Source: Flavobacteriia bacterium (GTDB taxonomy: Bacteria > Bacteroidota > Bacteroidia > Flavobacteriales_D > Crocinitomicaceae). From it: a stretch of 6,923 bases of DNA. The position numbers and the translations under genes were made by a program. This document shows, piece after piece, positions 1-6,197 of this stretch. The stretch's first letter is position 1, and each line of letters begins with the position of its first letter. Location: contig RFQF01000106.1 in the NCBI GenBank assembly GCA_009925805.1, forward strand, positions 1 through 6,923, in the 5' to 3' direction. A model generated the notes under the pieces. That model saw only the letters and a program-made list of their open reading frames with translations. It had not been told where the DNA came from and ran no database searches.

Positions 1-783
1 ACCAACATATTTAGCAATCACATGACTTTGGTTAATTAACACACCTACTACAAACCAAATAGGAAGTCCAATGGCTACAGAGGCAATGTATTTAAATGCT
101 CTCTCTTTACTGCTAAATAATTGAAAGAAATTTCCTTTTTGAAGGTTTTGCCTTCTCATACTTTTAAACATGCCACTCTCAAAGGCCCCAACCCTAAGTA
201 ATAGAAGGAAAATGCCTAATAATCCTCCAACAATATAAGCCATTTGCCAGGCCTTCATATCCAATTCAAAATATTCGGCAATATCTCCGCCACTGCCACC
301 AACAAGTCGGGCTGCTACTCCTCCAAGGGCTCCAAAAGTTACAATTACCATGGTTCCCCAACCGCGATTTTCTTTATCCATGCTTTCTACAACCAAGGTG
401 ATACCAGCACCAAGTTCACCTGCAAGCCCAATACCTGCAATTACCCTGCAAATAGCATAACTAGTTGTATCTGTGACAAAAGCATTAGCAAGATTGGCAA
501 GAGAATAGAGTAGGATAGAACCAAATAACACTTGGATTCGGCCTTTTTTATCCCCTAAAATTCCCCATAATATCCCGCCTGCAAACATTCCAATCATCTG
601 AAGGTTGAACAACATTTTTCCGGTAGATGCTCGAGCAACATCGGATGAATTCGGGAGAATGCTGGCTAAACTCTCCGCTTTTACTACGCCAAAAAGGACT
701 AAGTCGTAAATGTCAACGAAATATCCTAAGGAGGCTATGGTAACTAAAATGAGCGATTTTCGCGTAAAAACAACTTCTTTCAT
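1..783 (-). CDS. Major facilitator superfamily (MFS) transporter, N-terminal part, cut by the window edge
   Basis: Reading the minus strand from the ATG at 783 gives 261 open codons to base 1 with no stop, so the C-terminal part lies outside the window. Seen: hydrophobic helices starting near residue 10, an acidic motif in the first helix (FVDIYDLVLFG, residues 22-32), the MFS loop 2-3 signature GILGDKKGR (75-83), and RVIAGIGLAGELGAG (113-127) followed by E133 and RGWG (140-143). These last blocks resemble the sugar-porter and metabolite:proton symporter branches of the MFS. About six helices, the central cytoplasmic loop (200-230) and the start of helix 7 are present. Such proteins sit in the inner membrane and move small solutes using the proton gradient. 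The substrate cannot be read from the sequence. The divergent dctA neighbour makes an organic acid conceivable, but that is inference. No clear ribosome binding site precedes the ATG. Confidence 0.88.
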   Translation of the reverse strand, partial: MKEVVFTRKSLILVTIASLGYFVDIYDLVLFGVVKAESLASILPNSSDVARASTGKMLFNLQMIGMFAGGILWGILGDKKGRIQVLFGSILLYSLANLANAFVTDTTSYAICRVIAGIGLAGELGAGITLVVESMDKENRGWGTMVIVTFGALGGVAARLVGGSGGDIAEYFELDMKAWQMAYIVGGLLGIFLLLLRVGAFESGMFKSMRRQNLQKGNFFQLFSSKERAFKYIASVAIGLPIWFVVGVLINQSHVIAKYVG

Positions 784-873
784 AGGCCGCCAAGGTAGAA
801 TTTTTTTGCTTATTATCGAACCATGTTATATGGAAAAGAATGGTTATTTTCGGAGACGTAATAATTTGATTTT
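784..873. promoter_or_regulatory. Divergent intergenic region between the MFS gene and dctA, with a candidate operator
   Basis: This 90-base gap must hold the start signals of both divergent transporters. Near its centre is a 13-base imperfect palindrome, CCATGTTATATGG (821-833), with five of six pairs matching. Overlapping it, AACCAT (819-824) and its exact inverted copy ATGGTT (840-845) lie 21 bases apart, about two helical turns. This layout would suit a dimeric regulator, but arms this short can occur by chance. The best match on the plus strand to the Bacteroidota -7 box TAnnTTTG is TATTTTCG (845-852, one mismatch); I see no properly spaced TTG -33 box for it. Nothing convincing is seen on the minus strand. 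Confidence 0.35.
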
Positions 874-2151
874 ATGGAAATAAACAGTGCGGAACATTCA
901 CCGGAAAAGAAGCCTTGGTATAGGTTGCTCTACATTCAAGTAATAATTGCCATTGTGCTTGGGGTCATGCTCGGGAAATATTGGCCAGAACCTTCCATTG
1001 GTTTGAAAATCTTGGGTGATGGATTTGTGGCTTTGGTTAAAATGATTATCGCCCCGGTCATTTTTATTACTGTCTCAACAGGCCTTGCTTCCATGAATAA
1101 CTTAGCATCGGTAGGGCGTGTCACGGGTAAAGCCATGCTTTATTTTATTACCTTCTCCACATTGGCTCTTGTGGTTGGAATGGTGGTAGCCAATGTAATT
1201 CAACCGGGACATGGTATGAATATCGACCCCTCTACCTTGGATCCTAAATCCATTCAAGATTACGTAAGTGCTTCCAAGGAGCATTCCTTCTCGCATTTTA
1301 TCATGAACATTATCCCCACCTCGCTATTGAGTTCACTTACCGGGGATAGCATTCTTCAAGTTCTTTTTGTTGCTATTTTGTTCGGCGTAGCGCTGTCGAT
1401 GACCCAGGAAAAAAGTCGTCCTGTGATCGATTTTTTAAACGCTTTGTCGCACCCCATCTTTAAAATAGTTTCCATGCTCATGAAATTAGCCCCCATTGGC
1501 GCCTTTGGAGCGATGGCATTTACCGTGGGAAAGTATGGGTTAGATGTATTGTGGAACTTGATTGGATTAGTGGGAACATTTTACCTGACAGCGGTGCTTT
1601 TTGTGGTGGTCATTCTTGGAACGGTGGCTTGGTATAACAAATTCAATTTGTTTAAGTTGCTACGCTATATTAAGGATGAATTGGTGTTAGTATTGGCAAC
1701 CAGTTCTTCGGAATCAGCCTTGCCAAGTCTAATGACCAAGCTTGAGCGATTGGGATGTTCAAAACAAGTGGTAGGTTTGGTGGTGCCAACAGGTTACTCC
1801 TTTAACTTGGACGGCACGAACATATACATGACTTTGGCCGCACTGTTCATTGCCCAAGCTTGTAATTTTCCCCTAACCATTTACGAACAAGTGTTGCTTC
1901 TGTTGATTGCGATGCTTAGTTCCAAGGGTTCTGCCGGGGTAACAGGCGCAGGTTTTATTACCCTTGCTGCAACTTTGGCCGTAGTAAAGGGGTTTCCCGT
2001 GGCAGGCATTGCGCTGATTTTGGGCGTCGACAAGTTCATGTCGGAATGCAGGGCGTTAACGAATTTCATAGGAAATGCTGTGGCGACCCTTGTGGTGGCA
2101 CGATGGGATAATCAGTTGGACGAAGAAATCTTAAAACGGGAGCTGCGCTGA
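874..2151 (+). CDS. dctA: C4-dicarboxylate:cation symporter DctA
   Basis: A 425-residue protein, close to the roughly 430 residues of Escherichia coli DctA, and recognisably similar over its full length. It imports succinate, fumarate, malate and related C4-dicarboxylates across the inner membrane as part of the DAACS (glutamate/dicarboxylate) family. Seen: first helix at about residues 20-36, KMIIAPVIF (56-64), the serine-rich hairpin TSSSESALP (276-284), GYSFNLDGT in helix 7 (307-315), the second hairpin LSSKGSAGVTG (348-358), and the helix 8 substrate motif DKFMSECRALTNFIGN (386-401). By alignment with the aspartate transporter GltPh, R393 is the carboxylate-binding arginine. S390 replaces the aspartate that contacts the substrate amino group, which fits a dicarboxylate rather than an amino acid. 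The start is fixed by an in-frame TAA at 862-864. It is the first gene of a same-strand run and is divergent from an MFS transporter. Confidence 0.95.
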   Translation: MEINSAEHSPEKKPWYRLLYIQVIIAIVLGVMLGKYWPEPSIGLKILGDGFVALVKMIIAPVIFITVSTGLASMNNLASVGRVTGKAMLYFITFSTLALVVGMVVANVIQPGHGMNIDPSTLDPKSIQDYVSASKEHSFSHFIMNIIPTSLLSSLTGDSILQVLFVAILFGVALSMTQEKSRPVIDFLNALSHPIFKIVSMLMKLAPIGAFGAMAFTVGKYGLDVLWNLIGLVGTFYLTAVLFVVVILGTVAWYNKFNLFKLLRYIKDELVLVLATSSSESALPSLMTKLERLGCSKQVVGLVVPTGYSFNLDGTNIYMTLAALFIAQACNFPLTIYEQVLLLLIAMLSSKGSAGVTGAGFITLAATLAVVKGFPVAGIALILGVDKFMSECRALTNFIGNAVATLVVARWDNQLDEEILKRELR

Positions 2152-2153
2152 GG

Positions 2154-2180
2154 TTGATGTCAAGAATAATGGTAATTTCG
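2154..2180 (+). promoter_or_regulatory. Possible weak promoter for upp
   Basis: Just after the dctA stop, a TTG (2154-2156) is followed 16 bases later by TAATTTCG (2173-2180), which differs at one position from the Bacteroidota -7 consensus TAnnTTTG. The spacing is slightly short. It would start a transcript immediately before the upp ATG at 2196, giving upp and the two genes after it a supply of mRNA independent of dctA. Near-consensus boxes are common in AT-rich DNA, so this is a suggestion only. Confidence 0.25.
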
Positions 2181-2195
2181 TAGTAAAAGGAAAAA

Positions 2196-2843
2196 ATGGT
2201 GCATAATTTATCCCAGCAGGACTCGCTCCTTGGAAATTACATGGCGGAGTTGCGCGATATAGAAATTCAACACGACCCCGTACGATTTCGCTTGAATATG
2301 GAGCGAATTGCGGAAATCATGGGATACGAAATTTCAAAGTCATTGCCCTACAAGACAATCAGCGTAGAAACACCTTTGGGAGTTTCCAGCGACCGGGTAT
2401 TGCAGGAGCAACCTGTTTTAATTACTATTCTTCGGGCTGGTTTAGCCATGCATACCGGGTTGATGCGTTGCTTTGATCGTGCGGAGAGTGCGTTTGTATC
2501 GGCCTATCGAAAGCACCTCACACCTGAAGAGTTCGAAATTTACGTGGAATACTTGGCCGCCCCAAATTTAGATGGGAGAATCTGGATAATCAGCGATCCA
2601 ATGCTTGCCACAGGAAATTCGATGAATACGGTTTTCGATGCGTTGATCAAAGTAGGAATTCCTAAAAAAATATTCCTAGTTACGGCGCTCTCGACGCATC
2701 AAGCCCTCGCGAAAGTGCGCGCGCATTTCCCACCAAATACCGATATTTTTACCGCAGCCATTGATGACGAATTAACGGCACAATCCTATATCGTTCCGGG
2801 CTTAGGGGATGCAGGCGACCTAGCGTTTGGCGTAAAAGTATAA
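2196..2843 (+). CDS. upp: Uracil phosphoribosyltransferase
   Basis: Converts uracil and 5-phosphoribosyl-1-diphosphate (PRPP) to UMP and pyrophosphate, the main uracil salvage step, in the cytoplasm. The 215-residue length fits the family (about 208-220). Seen: ILRAGLAM (78-85), an early conserved block that contacts PRPP; the flexible loop region around SAYRKHLTPEEFE (102-114); the PRPP-binding P-loop DPMLATGNS (134-142); and the C-terminal uracil-binding block YIVPGLGDAGDLAFG (198-212), which is diagnostic. All catalytic blocks are intact. An A-rich stretch with AAAAGGAAAAA ends just before the ATG and may act as the ribosome binding site. It lies 44 bases after dctA and 10 bases before the next gene, so it is probably co-transcribed with the downstream membrane protein and HAD nucleotidase. 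Confidence 0.95.
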   Translation: MVHNLSQQDSLLGNYMAELRDIEIQHDPVRFRLNMERIAEIMGYEISKSLPYKTISVETPLGVSSDRVLQEQPVLITILRAGLAMHTGLMRCFDRAESAFVSAYRKHLTPEEFEIYVEYLAAPNLDGRIWIISDPMLATGNSMNTVFDALIKVGIPKKIFLVTALSTHQALAKVRAHFPPNTDIFTAAIDDELTAQSYIVPGLGDAGDLAFGVKV

Positions 2844-2847
2844 GGAG
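2842..2847 (+). promoter_or_regulatory. Strong ribosome binding site overlapping the upp stop codon
   Basis: AAGGAG sits 6 bases before the ATG at 2854 and shares two bases with the TAA stop of upp (2841-2843). It is the only textbook Shine-Dalgarno sequence ahead of a start in this window. It supports 2854 as the true start of the small membrane protein and suggests that ribosomes finishing upp can re-start there. Confidence 0.6.
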
Positions 2848-2853
2848 CAATCA

Positions 2854-3294
2854 ATGGATACATCATGGGCGCTTTTTTGGGGCATGTTTTTGTTAGGGAC
2901 CTTTAAATTTCTATTCGCAGCAACCCCAGGAGCTACCGTAAATCATCCTTTTTGGAGTACCGTGTTGGCTGTTTGTCTTGGGGGTATTACCAGTGCTGCG
3001 TTATTTTTCTATTTAGGAAAATGGATATTTCGAATGATTCAAGCGCGAAAGGAGCGTGAATTAACGAAAAAAAAGAAAATCAAAATACGCAGAAATCGAT
3101 TTATTCTTGCGGTTAAATCGCGCATTGGTTTTGTGGGGTTATGCCTGTTTTCTACGGTTTTGTTTCCACTTCCTTTGGGGGTTCTTATTTGTGCACGATT
3201 TTACGGCAATCGAAGATTTGCCTTTCCTTTAATTACGCTAGGAATCGTCATTCATTCGATTCTGTTAAGTTCCATTTGGTATGGCATACTCTGA
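2854..3294 (+). CDS. Small integral membrane protein of unknown function
   Basis: I do not recognise this 146-residue protein. It has hydrophobic segments at about residues 5-22, 34-57, 91-114 and 123-144. Between the second and third lies a very basic stretch (60-90, including KKKK at 72-75 and KIRRNR at 77-82), which by the positive-inside rule should face the cytoplasm. The third segment contains closely spaced prolines (FPLPLG, 104-109) and is followed by another basic patch (ARFYGNRR, 114-121). It may therefore be a re-entrant hairpin rather than a simple crossing. There is no signal peptide cleavage motif, lipobox or catalytic motif. That it is a real gene is supported by the good ribosome binding site, the 10-base gap after upp and the 14-base overlap with the HAD gene. 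A small transporter or a partner of the neighbouring enzymes is possible but unproven. Confidence 0.8.
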   Translation: MDTSWALFWGMFLLGTFKFLFAATPGATVNHPFWSTVLAVCLGGITSAALFFYLGKWIFRMIQARKERELTKKKKIKIRRNRFILAVKSRIGFVGLCLFSTVLFPLPLGVLICARFYGNRRFAFPLITLGIVIHSILLSSIWYGIL

Positions 3295-3991
3295 TAGGCA
3301 TATTTTCTTTGATTTAGACCGAACATTGTGGGATTTTGAAACCAATTCCGAGAATACCCTCAAATACCTGTTTCAAGAGCTGCAACTTCATGATAAAATA
3401 CCCACCTTTGAGCGTTTTCATAAAGTTTATAAGAAGAAAAACCAGGCGCTATGGAAGCAATATGCCTCCGGCGCTTTAGCCAAAGAAACCCTGCGGTATG
3501 AACGCTTTCGAAGCACCTTGAACCACTTTTCCATTCGTGAAGAGGATTTGGTTCATGCGCTAGGCGACGCTTATGTAGCGCTGTCACCAAAACAAACTGC
3601 TCTGGTTCCTCATGCGAGAACGGTTTTGAACGACTTACAAACCATGGGTTTTACGTTACACATTATTACCAATGGATTTATCGAAGTTCAACATGTGAAA
3701 TTATCGGAAGCTGGATTAAGCCCTTATTTCTCCTCAGTGCTTTGCAGCGAGGAAATCGGTGTGAATAAACCGCATCGAGCTATTTTTGATCATGCTTTAT
3801 CGGTTGCCCATGCTTCAACTTCCCATAGCTTAATGGTGGGCGATGACTACCGTGCCGATGTTTTGGGAGCCATAAGAGCCGGTCTGCAGGCAGTATGGTA
3901 TCAAAGCGATCCGCAGGTTAAATCAAAATTTGAAAATAAGATACATTGCTTAACTCAACTACCGTTGGTCGCGGCTAAGCTATTGGCATGA
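3281..3991 (+). CDS. YjjG-family noncanonical pyrimidine 5'-nucleotidase (HAD subfamily IA)
   Basis: A 236-residue haloacid dehalogenase-type phosphatase with all four motifs. Motif I is FFDLDRTLW (9-17), with D11 the nucleophile and D13 the acid/base. Motif II is IITNG (128-132), with T130. Motif III is K163 in GVNKPHRAIF, and motif IV is GDDYRAD (187-193). The helical cap lies between about residues 20 and 105. The WDFE start, IITNGF and the SEEIGVNKP block resemble E. coli YjjG and Bacillus YfnB. These release phosphate from UMP, dUMP, dTMP and mutagenic pyrimidine analogues in the cytoplasm using magnesium. The ATG lies inside the preceding gene (14-base overlap), implying translational coupling. 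The gene sits two places after upp, which makes UMP, so a shared role in pyrimidine balance is plausible. Exact substrate is inferred from the family. Confidence 0.88.
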   Translation: MAYSDRHIFFDLDRTLWDFETNSENTLKYLFQELQLHDKIPTFERFHKVYKKKNQALWKQYASGALAKETLRYERFRSTLNHFSIREEDLVHALGDAYVALSPKQTALVPHARTVLNDLQTMGFTLHIITNGFIEVQHVKLSEAGLSPYFSSVLCSEEIGVNKPHRAIFDHALSVAHASTSHSLMVGDDYRADVLGAIRAGLQAVWYQSDPQVKSKFENKIHCLTQLPLVAAKLLA

Positions 3992-4765
3992 TTAGCGGTT
4001 TCTTTCTTGCCTAGATTTTTCGAACATGGCAATTCCCGCTGCCACACCCACATTCAACGAGCTTGTGGTGCCCGACATTGGAATTGCTACTCGGAGATCG
4101 GCCATATTCAAAAGATCTTGGGTAATTCCGTCTTCCTCCGATCCTACGATAAGTACAATTCCTCCACGTAAATTCGCACCGTCGATGGACACTTTCGTTT
4201 TTTCGGTTACGGCCGCTATGCGTATACCCAATTGCTGTAAATGAAATAACGTGTTTTTAAATTGGTCGGTTTTACATACATGAATTCTGTTCAGCGCTCC
4301 CGAGGAAGATTTTACTGCATCGGCGGTTACCAAGGCAGAACCTTTCGAGGGAATTAACAACGCATGCACGCCCATACATTCAGCGGTTCGGGCAATCGCG
4401 CCAAAATTTCGTACATCCGTGATTCGGTCCAATGCCAGGATGAAGGGTTTTACCTCCTCCGCCAACCATTGTTCCGCCAAACTTTCGATCGATTGATATT
4501 CAATGGGGGATACATATGCCACGATTCCCTGGTGATTTCCCGAGGTAAGCTGATTCAGTTTCTGAATGGGTACGTATTGTATTACGTATTCATTCCCGGT
4601 TAAAAACTCCCGAATTTCTTCAAACCCCTCTTTGGTAATTCCTTTTTGAATTAAAATTTTATTGATTTCGCGTTTCGCTTCAACCGCTTCTTTTACACTG
4701 TGAATGCCGTAAATGATGTCCGATTTTTCCTTTCGAGGATAATTTTTGGGTGTTGTTTTATTCAT
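3992..4765 (-). CDS. rlmB: 23S rRNA (guanosine(2251)-2'-O)-methyltransferase RlmB (SpoU/TrmH family)
   Basis: A 257-residue SPOUT methyltransferase that uses S-adenosylmethionine. RlmB methylates the ribose of G2251 (E. coli numbering) in the peptidyl-transferase loop of 23S rRNA. Seen: an N-terminal RNA-binding domain beginning IIYGIHSVKEA (17-27) and ending near GNHQGIVAYVSP (76-87). The knotted catalytic domain follows, with motif 1 DVRNFGAIARTAE (117-129; N120 and R126 conserved), motif 2 VGSEEDGI (207-214, E210) and motif 3 IPMSGTTSSLNVGVA (228-242, with SLN at 236-238). Length and domain order are typical. The start codon overlaps the end of the OsmC gene as ATGA (4765-4762), so translation is probably coupled to it. 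Its stop abuts the convergent HAD stop. Related TrmH-family enzymes with other target bases cannot be excluded from sequence alone, but the N-terminal domain favours RlmB. Confidence 0.9.
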   Translation of the reverse strand: MNKTTPKNYPRKEKSDIIYGIHSVKEAVEAKREINKILIQKGITKEGFEEIREFLTGNEYVIQYVPIQKLNQLTSGNHQGIVAYVSPIEYQSIESLAEQWLAEEVKPFILALDRITDVRNFGAIARTAECMGVHALLIPSKGSALVTADAVKSSSGALNRIHVCKTDQFKNTLFHLQQLGIRIAAVTEKTKVSIDGANLRGGIVLIVGSEEDGITQDLLNMADLRVAIPMSGTTSSLNVGVAAGIAMFEKSRQERNR

Positions 4766-5175
4766 TTAAATTGATAGTCAATGATTACTTGATCCCCAAG
4801 GGTTACAGCCACCGGACATGATTTTCCAGCGGCAATGATTTTCTTTCGGGTTGTTGCGTCCCAAGAATTGTCCTTAAAATCAACCAACAGAACAATTTTC
4901 GCTATCCTTCTTGGATTACTTGCCATGATTTTATCAACCCCAACGTTTATTTCACTGAGTGCGATTTCATGTTCCTTGCAATAAATACCCACAATGGTTA
5001 GAAAACATGATGCAAGCGATGTGGCCAACAAATCGGTGGGAGAAAAATAGGCGCCTTCTCCTTGATTGTCTTTAGGAGCATCTGTCCGTATCCGTTCACC
5101 GGAGCTGTGCTCCGCCTCGGTTCTTAAAGAACCCAAATAGGTTACCGTGGATGTCATGACGCCAAATTTAACCAT
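4762..5175 (-). CDS. OsmC-family protein, probable thiol-dependent peroxidase
   Basis: A 137-residue cytoplasmic protein of the OsmC/Ohr superfamily, whose members reduce organic or hydrogen peroxides with a pair of cysteines. Both are present: C57 in FSPTDLLATSLASC (44-57) at the start of the central helix, and C120 in KSCPVAVTLG (118-127). The N-terminal strands carry the VTYLGSLRTEAEH stretch (11-23), and SPTDLL stands where many relatives have NPEEL. The pattern fits the broad OsmC group rather than the dedicated organic hydroperoxide reductase Ohr, but the oxidant is not readable. The start is uncertain: M1 at 5175 or M7 at 5157. The family usually begins close to the first strand, which favours M7 slightly. 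Neither start has a clear ribosome binding site. It is the first gene of a two-gene unit with rlmB and is divergent from lipA. Confidence 0.9.
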   Translation of the reverse strand: MVKFGVMTSTVTYLGSLRTEAEHSSGERIRTDAPKDNQGEGAYFSPTDLLATSLASCFLTIVGIYCKEHEIALSEINVGVDKIMASNPRRIAKIVLLVDFKDNSWDATTRKKIIAAGKSCPVAVTLGDQVIIDYQFK

Positions 5176-5250
5176 TGTTTGGAGAATTACGGTTTCTGTT
5201 CGATTTGTTGGGTGCAGGTTTGCGGTTTTTTCGCGAATTTTGTCTTCAAC
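5176..5250. promoter_or_regulatory. Divergent intergenic region between the OsmC gene and lipA
   Basis: Seventy-five bases, T- and G-rich on the plus strand, must hold the lipA promoter and probably that of osmC-rlmB. GAATTTTG (5235-5242) has one mismatch to TAnnTTTG and TTG copies lie upstream (5205-5210), but the 24-base spacing is long and the box is only 8 bases from the ATG. I see no convincing operator or riboswitch. The in-frame ATG at 5179 falls here and is not judged to be the lipA start. Confidence 0.3.
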
Positions 5251-6105
5251 ATGGAAAATACTCCACGAATAAAAAAACCTACGTGGTTACGCGTGAAACT
5301 CCCCGTAGGTGAAAACTACAAAAAAGTACGCGGCTTGGTTGACCAACACCAATTGCACACGATCTGTGAAAGCGGTAGCTGCCCCAACATGGGCGAATGT
5401 TGGGGGGAAGGAACAGCTACTTTTATGATTTTAGGAAATGTTTGTACTCGGTCTTGCGGTTTCTGCGGGGTGCAAACTGGAAAGCCTGCTGAGGTGGATC
5501 CTTTCGAACCTGGAAAAGTAGCACATAGCGTTAAGACCATGCAAATCAAACATGCGGTCATCACCTCCGTTGATCGCGACGATTTGAAAGACGGCGGTGC
5601 TGAAATTTGGGTCCAGACCGTACGAGCCATACGGCACCAATCTCCTGGAACAACGTTAGAAACATTAATTCCCGATTTTGCGGGAAAATGGGAAAACCTT
5701 CAAGCCATCATTGATGTAGCACCGGAAGTTGTGTCCCATAACTTGGAAACCGTACGACGGCTAACAAAAAACGTCAGGGTTCAGGCGAAATACGACCGTT
5801 CCTTGGAGTTGCTCTTTCGCTTAAAAAAAGGAGGTATGAAGACCAAATCCGGGATTATGTTAGGATTAGGTGAATCCCAGGAAGAAGTGATTGAAACCTT
5901 GGAAGATTTGAAAAAAGTACAGGTAGACATTGTTACGCTCGGACAGTACCTACAACCTACGGTGAATCATTTGCCCGTGGTTGAATTCATAACTCCGGAG
6001 CAATTCAATGTGTACCGCGAAATGGGATTGAAAATGGGCTTTCGTCACGTAGAAAGCGGACCTTTAGTTCGTTCTTCGTATCATGCCGAAAAGCATATTT
6101 TATGA
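5251..6105 (+). CDS. lipA: Lipoyl synthase
   Basis: A radical S-adenosylmethionine enzyme that inserts two sulfurs at C6 and C8 of the octanoyl group on lipoyl domains, completing lipoate on pyruvate and 2-oxoglutarate dehydrogenases and the glycine cleavage H protein. From the ATG at 5251 it has 284 residues. The auxiliary, sacrificial 4Fe-4S cluster is bound by CX4CX5C (C39, C44, C50; in CESGSC and PNMGEC) and by a serine of RSSYHAE (274-280). The radical SAM cluster is bound by CTRSCGFC (C65, C69, C72). Other family blocks include AVITSVDRDDLKDGGA (102-117), EVVSHNLETV (159-168), SGIMLGLGE (200-208) and GQYLQPT (231-237). The start at 5251 is preferred over the in-frame 5179 ATG, because the extra 24 residues are hydrophobic and cysteine-rich and unlike family N-termini, while KKPTWLRVKLP (8-18) begins the normal alignment. 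It appears monocistronic. Confidence 0.95.
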   Translation: MENTPRIKKPTWLRVKLPVGENYKKVRGLVDQHQLHTICESGSCPNMGECWGEGTATFMILGNVCTRSCGFCGVQTGKPAEVDPFEPGKVAHSVKTMQIKHAVITSVDRDDLKDGGAEIWVQTVRAIRHQSPGTTLETLIPDFAGKWENLQAIIDVAPEVVSHNLETVRRLTKNVRVQAKYDRSLELLFRLKKGGMKTKSGIMLGLGESQEEVIETLEDLKKVQVDIVTLGQYLQPTVNHLPVVEFITPEQFNVYREMGLKMGFRHVESGPLVRSSYHAEKHIL

Positions 6106-6112
6106 AGAAGTG

Positions 6113-6139
6113 AACATAAGAATAAATTATATGTTTTTT
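6113..6139 (+). terminator. Possible weak intrinsic terminator after lipA
   Basis: AACATA (6113-6118) and its inverted copy TATGTT (6130-6135) can form a 6-pair stem with an 11-base loop, beginning 8 bases after the lipA stop. The T-run TTTTTT (6134-6139) overlaps the distal arm. The stem is all but GC-free and the loop long, so it would be weak. It could equally be chance in AT-rich DNA. Confidence 0.2.
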
Positions 6140-6197
6140 AATCCATGTTTTTTGCGTATTTTGGCAAACTATTTCAAACAATTTAATAATTGATCGA

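Noticed and set aside
244..513. Open frame of 89 codons on the plus strand
   Set aside because: It lies wholly antisense to the MFS transporter frame, and its translation has no recognisable motif; it is a shadow of the real gene.
852..855. GGAG as a ribosome binding site for dctA
   Set aside because: It lies 18 bases before the ATG, too far for normal Shine-Dalgarno pairing.
4026..4603. Two plus-strand open frames of 72 and 79 codons
   Set aside because: Both run antisense inside rlmB, whose conserved motifs explain the sequence fully.
5163..5170. Perfect TAnnTTTG box (TAAATTTG) on the minus strand near the OsmC gene start
   Set aside because: It falls in codons 2-4 of the longer OsmC frame and has no TTG -33 box at suitable spacing upstream. 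It is interesting only if translation starts at M7 (5157), in which case the transcript would be nearly leaderless; the evidence is too thin to call a promoter.
5316..5640. Minus-strand open frames of up to 104 codons
   Set aside because: They are antisense to the cysteine-motif region of lipA and show no family features.
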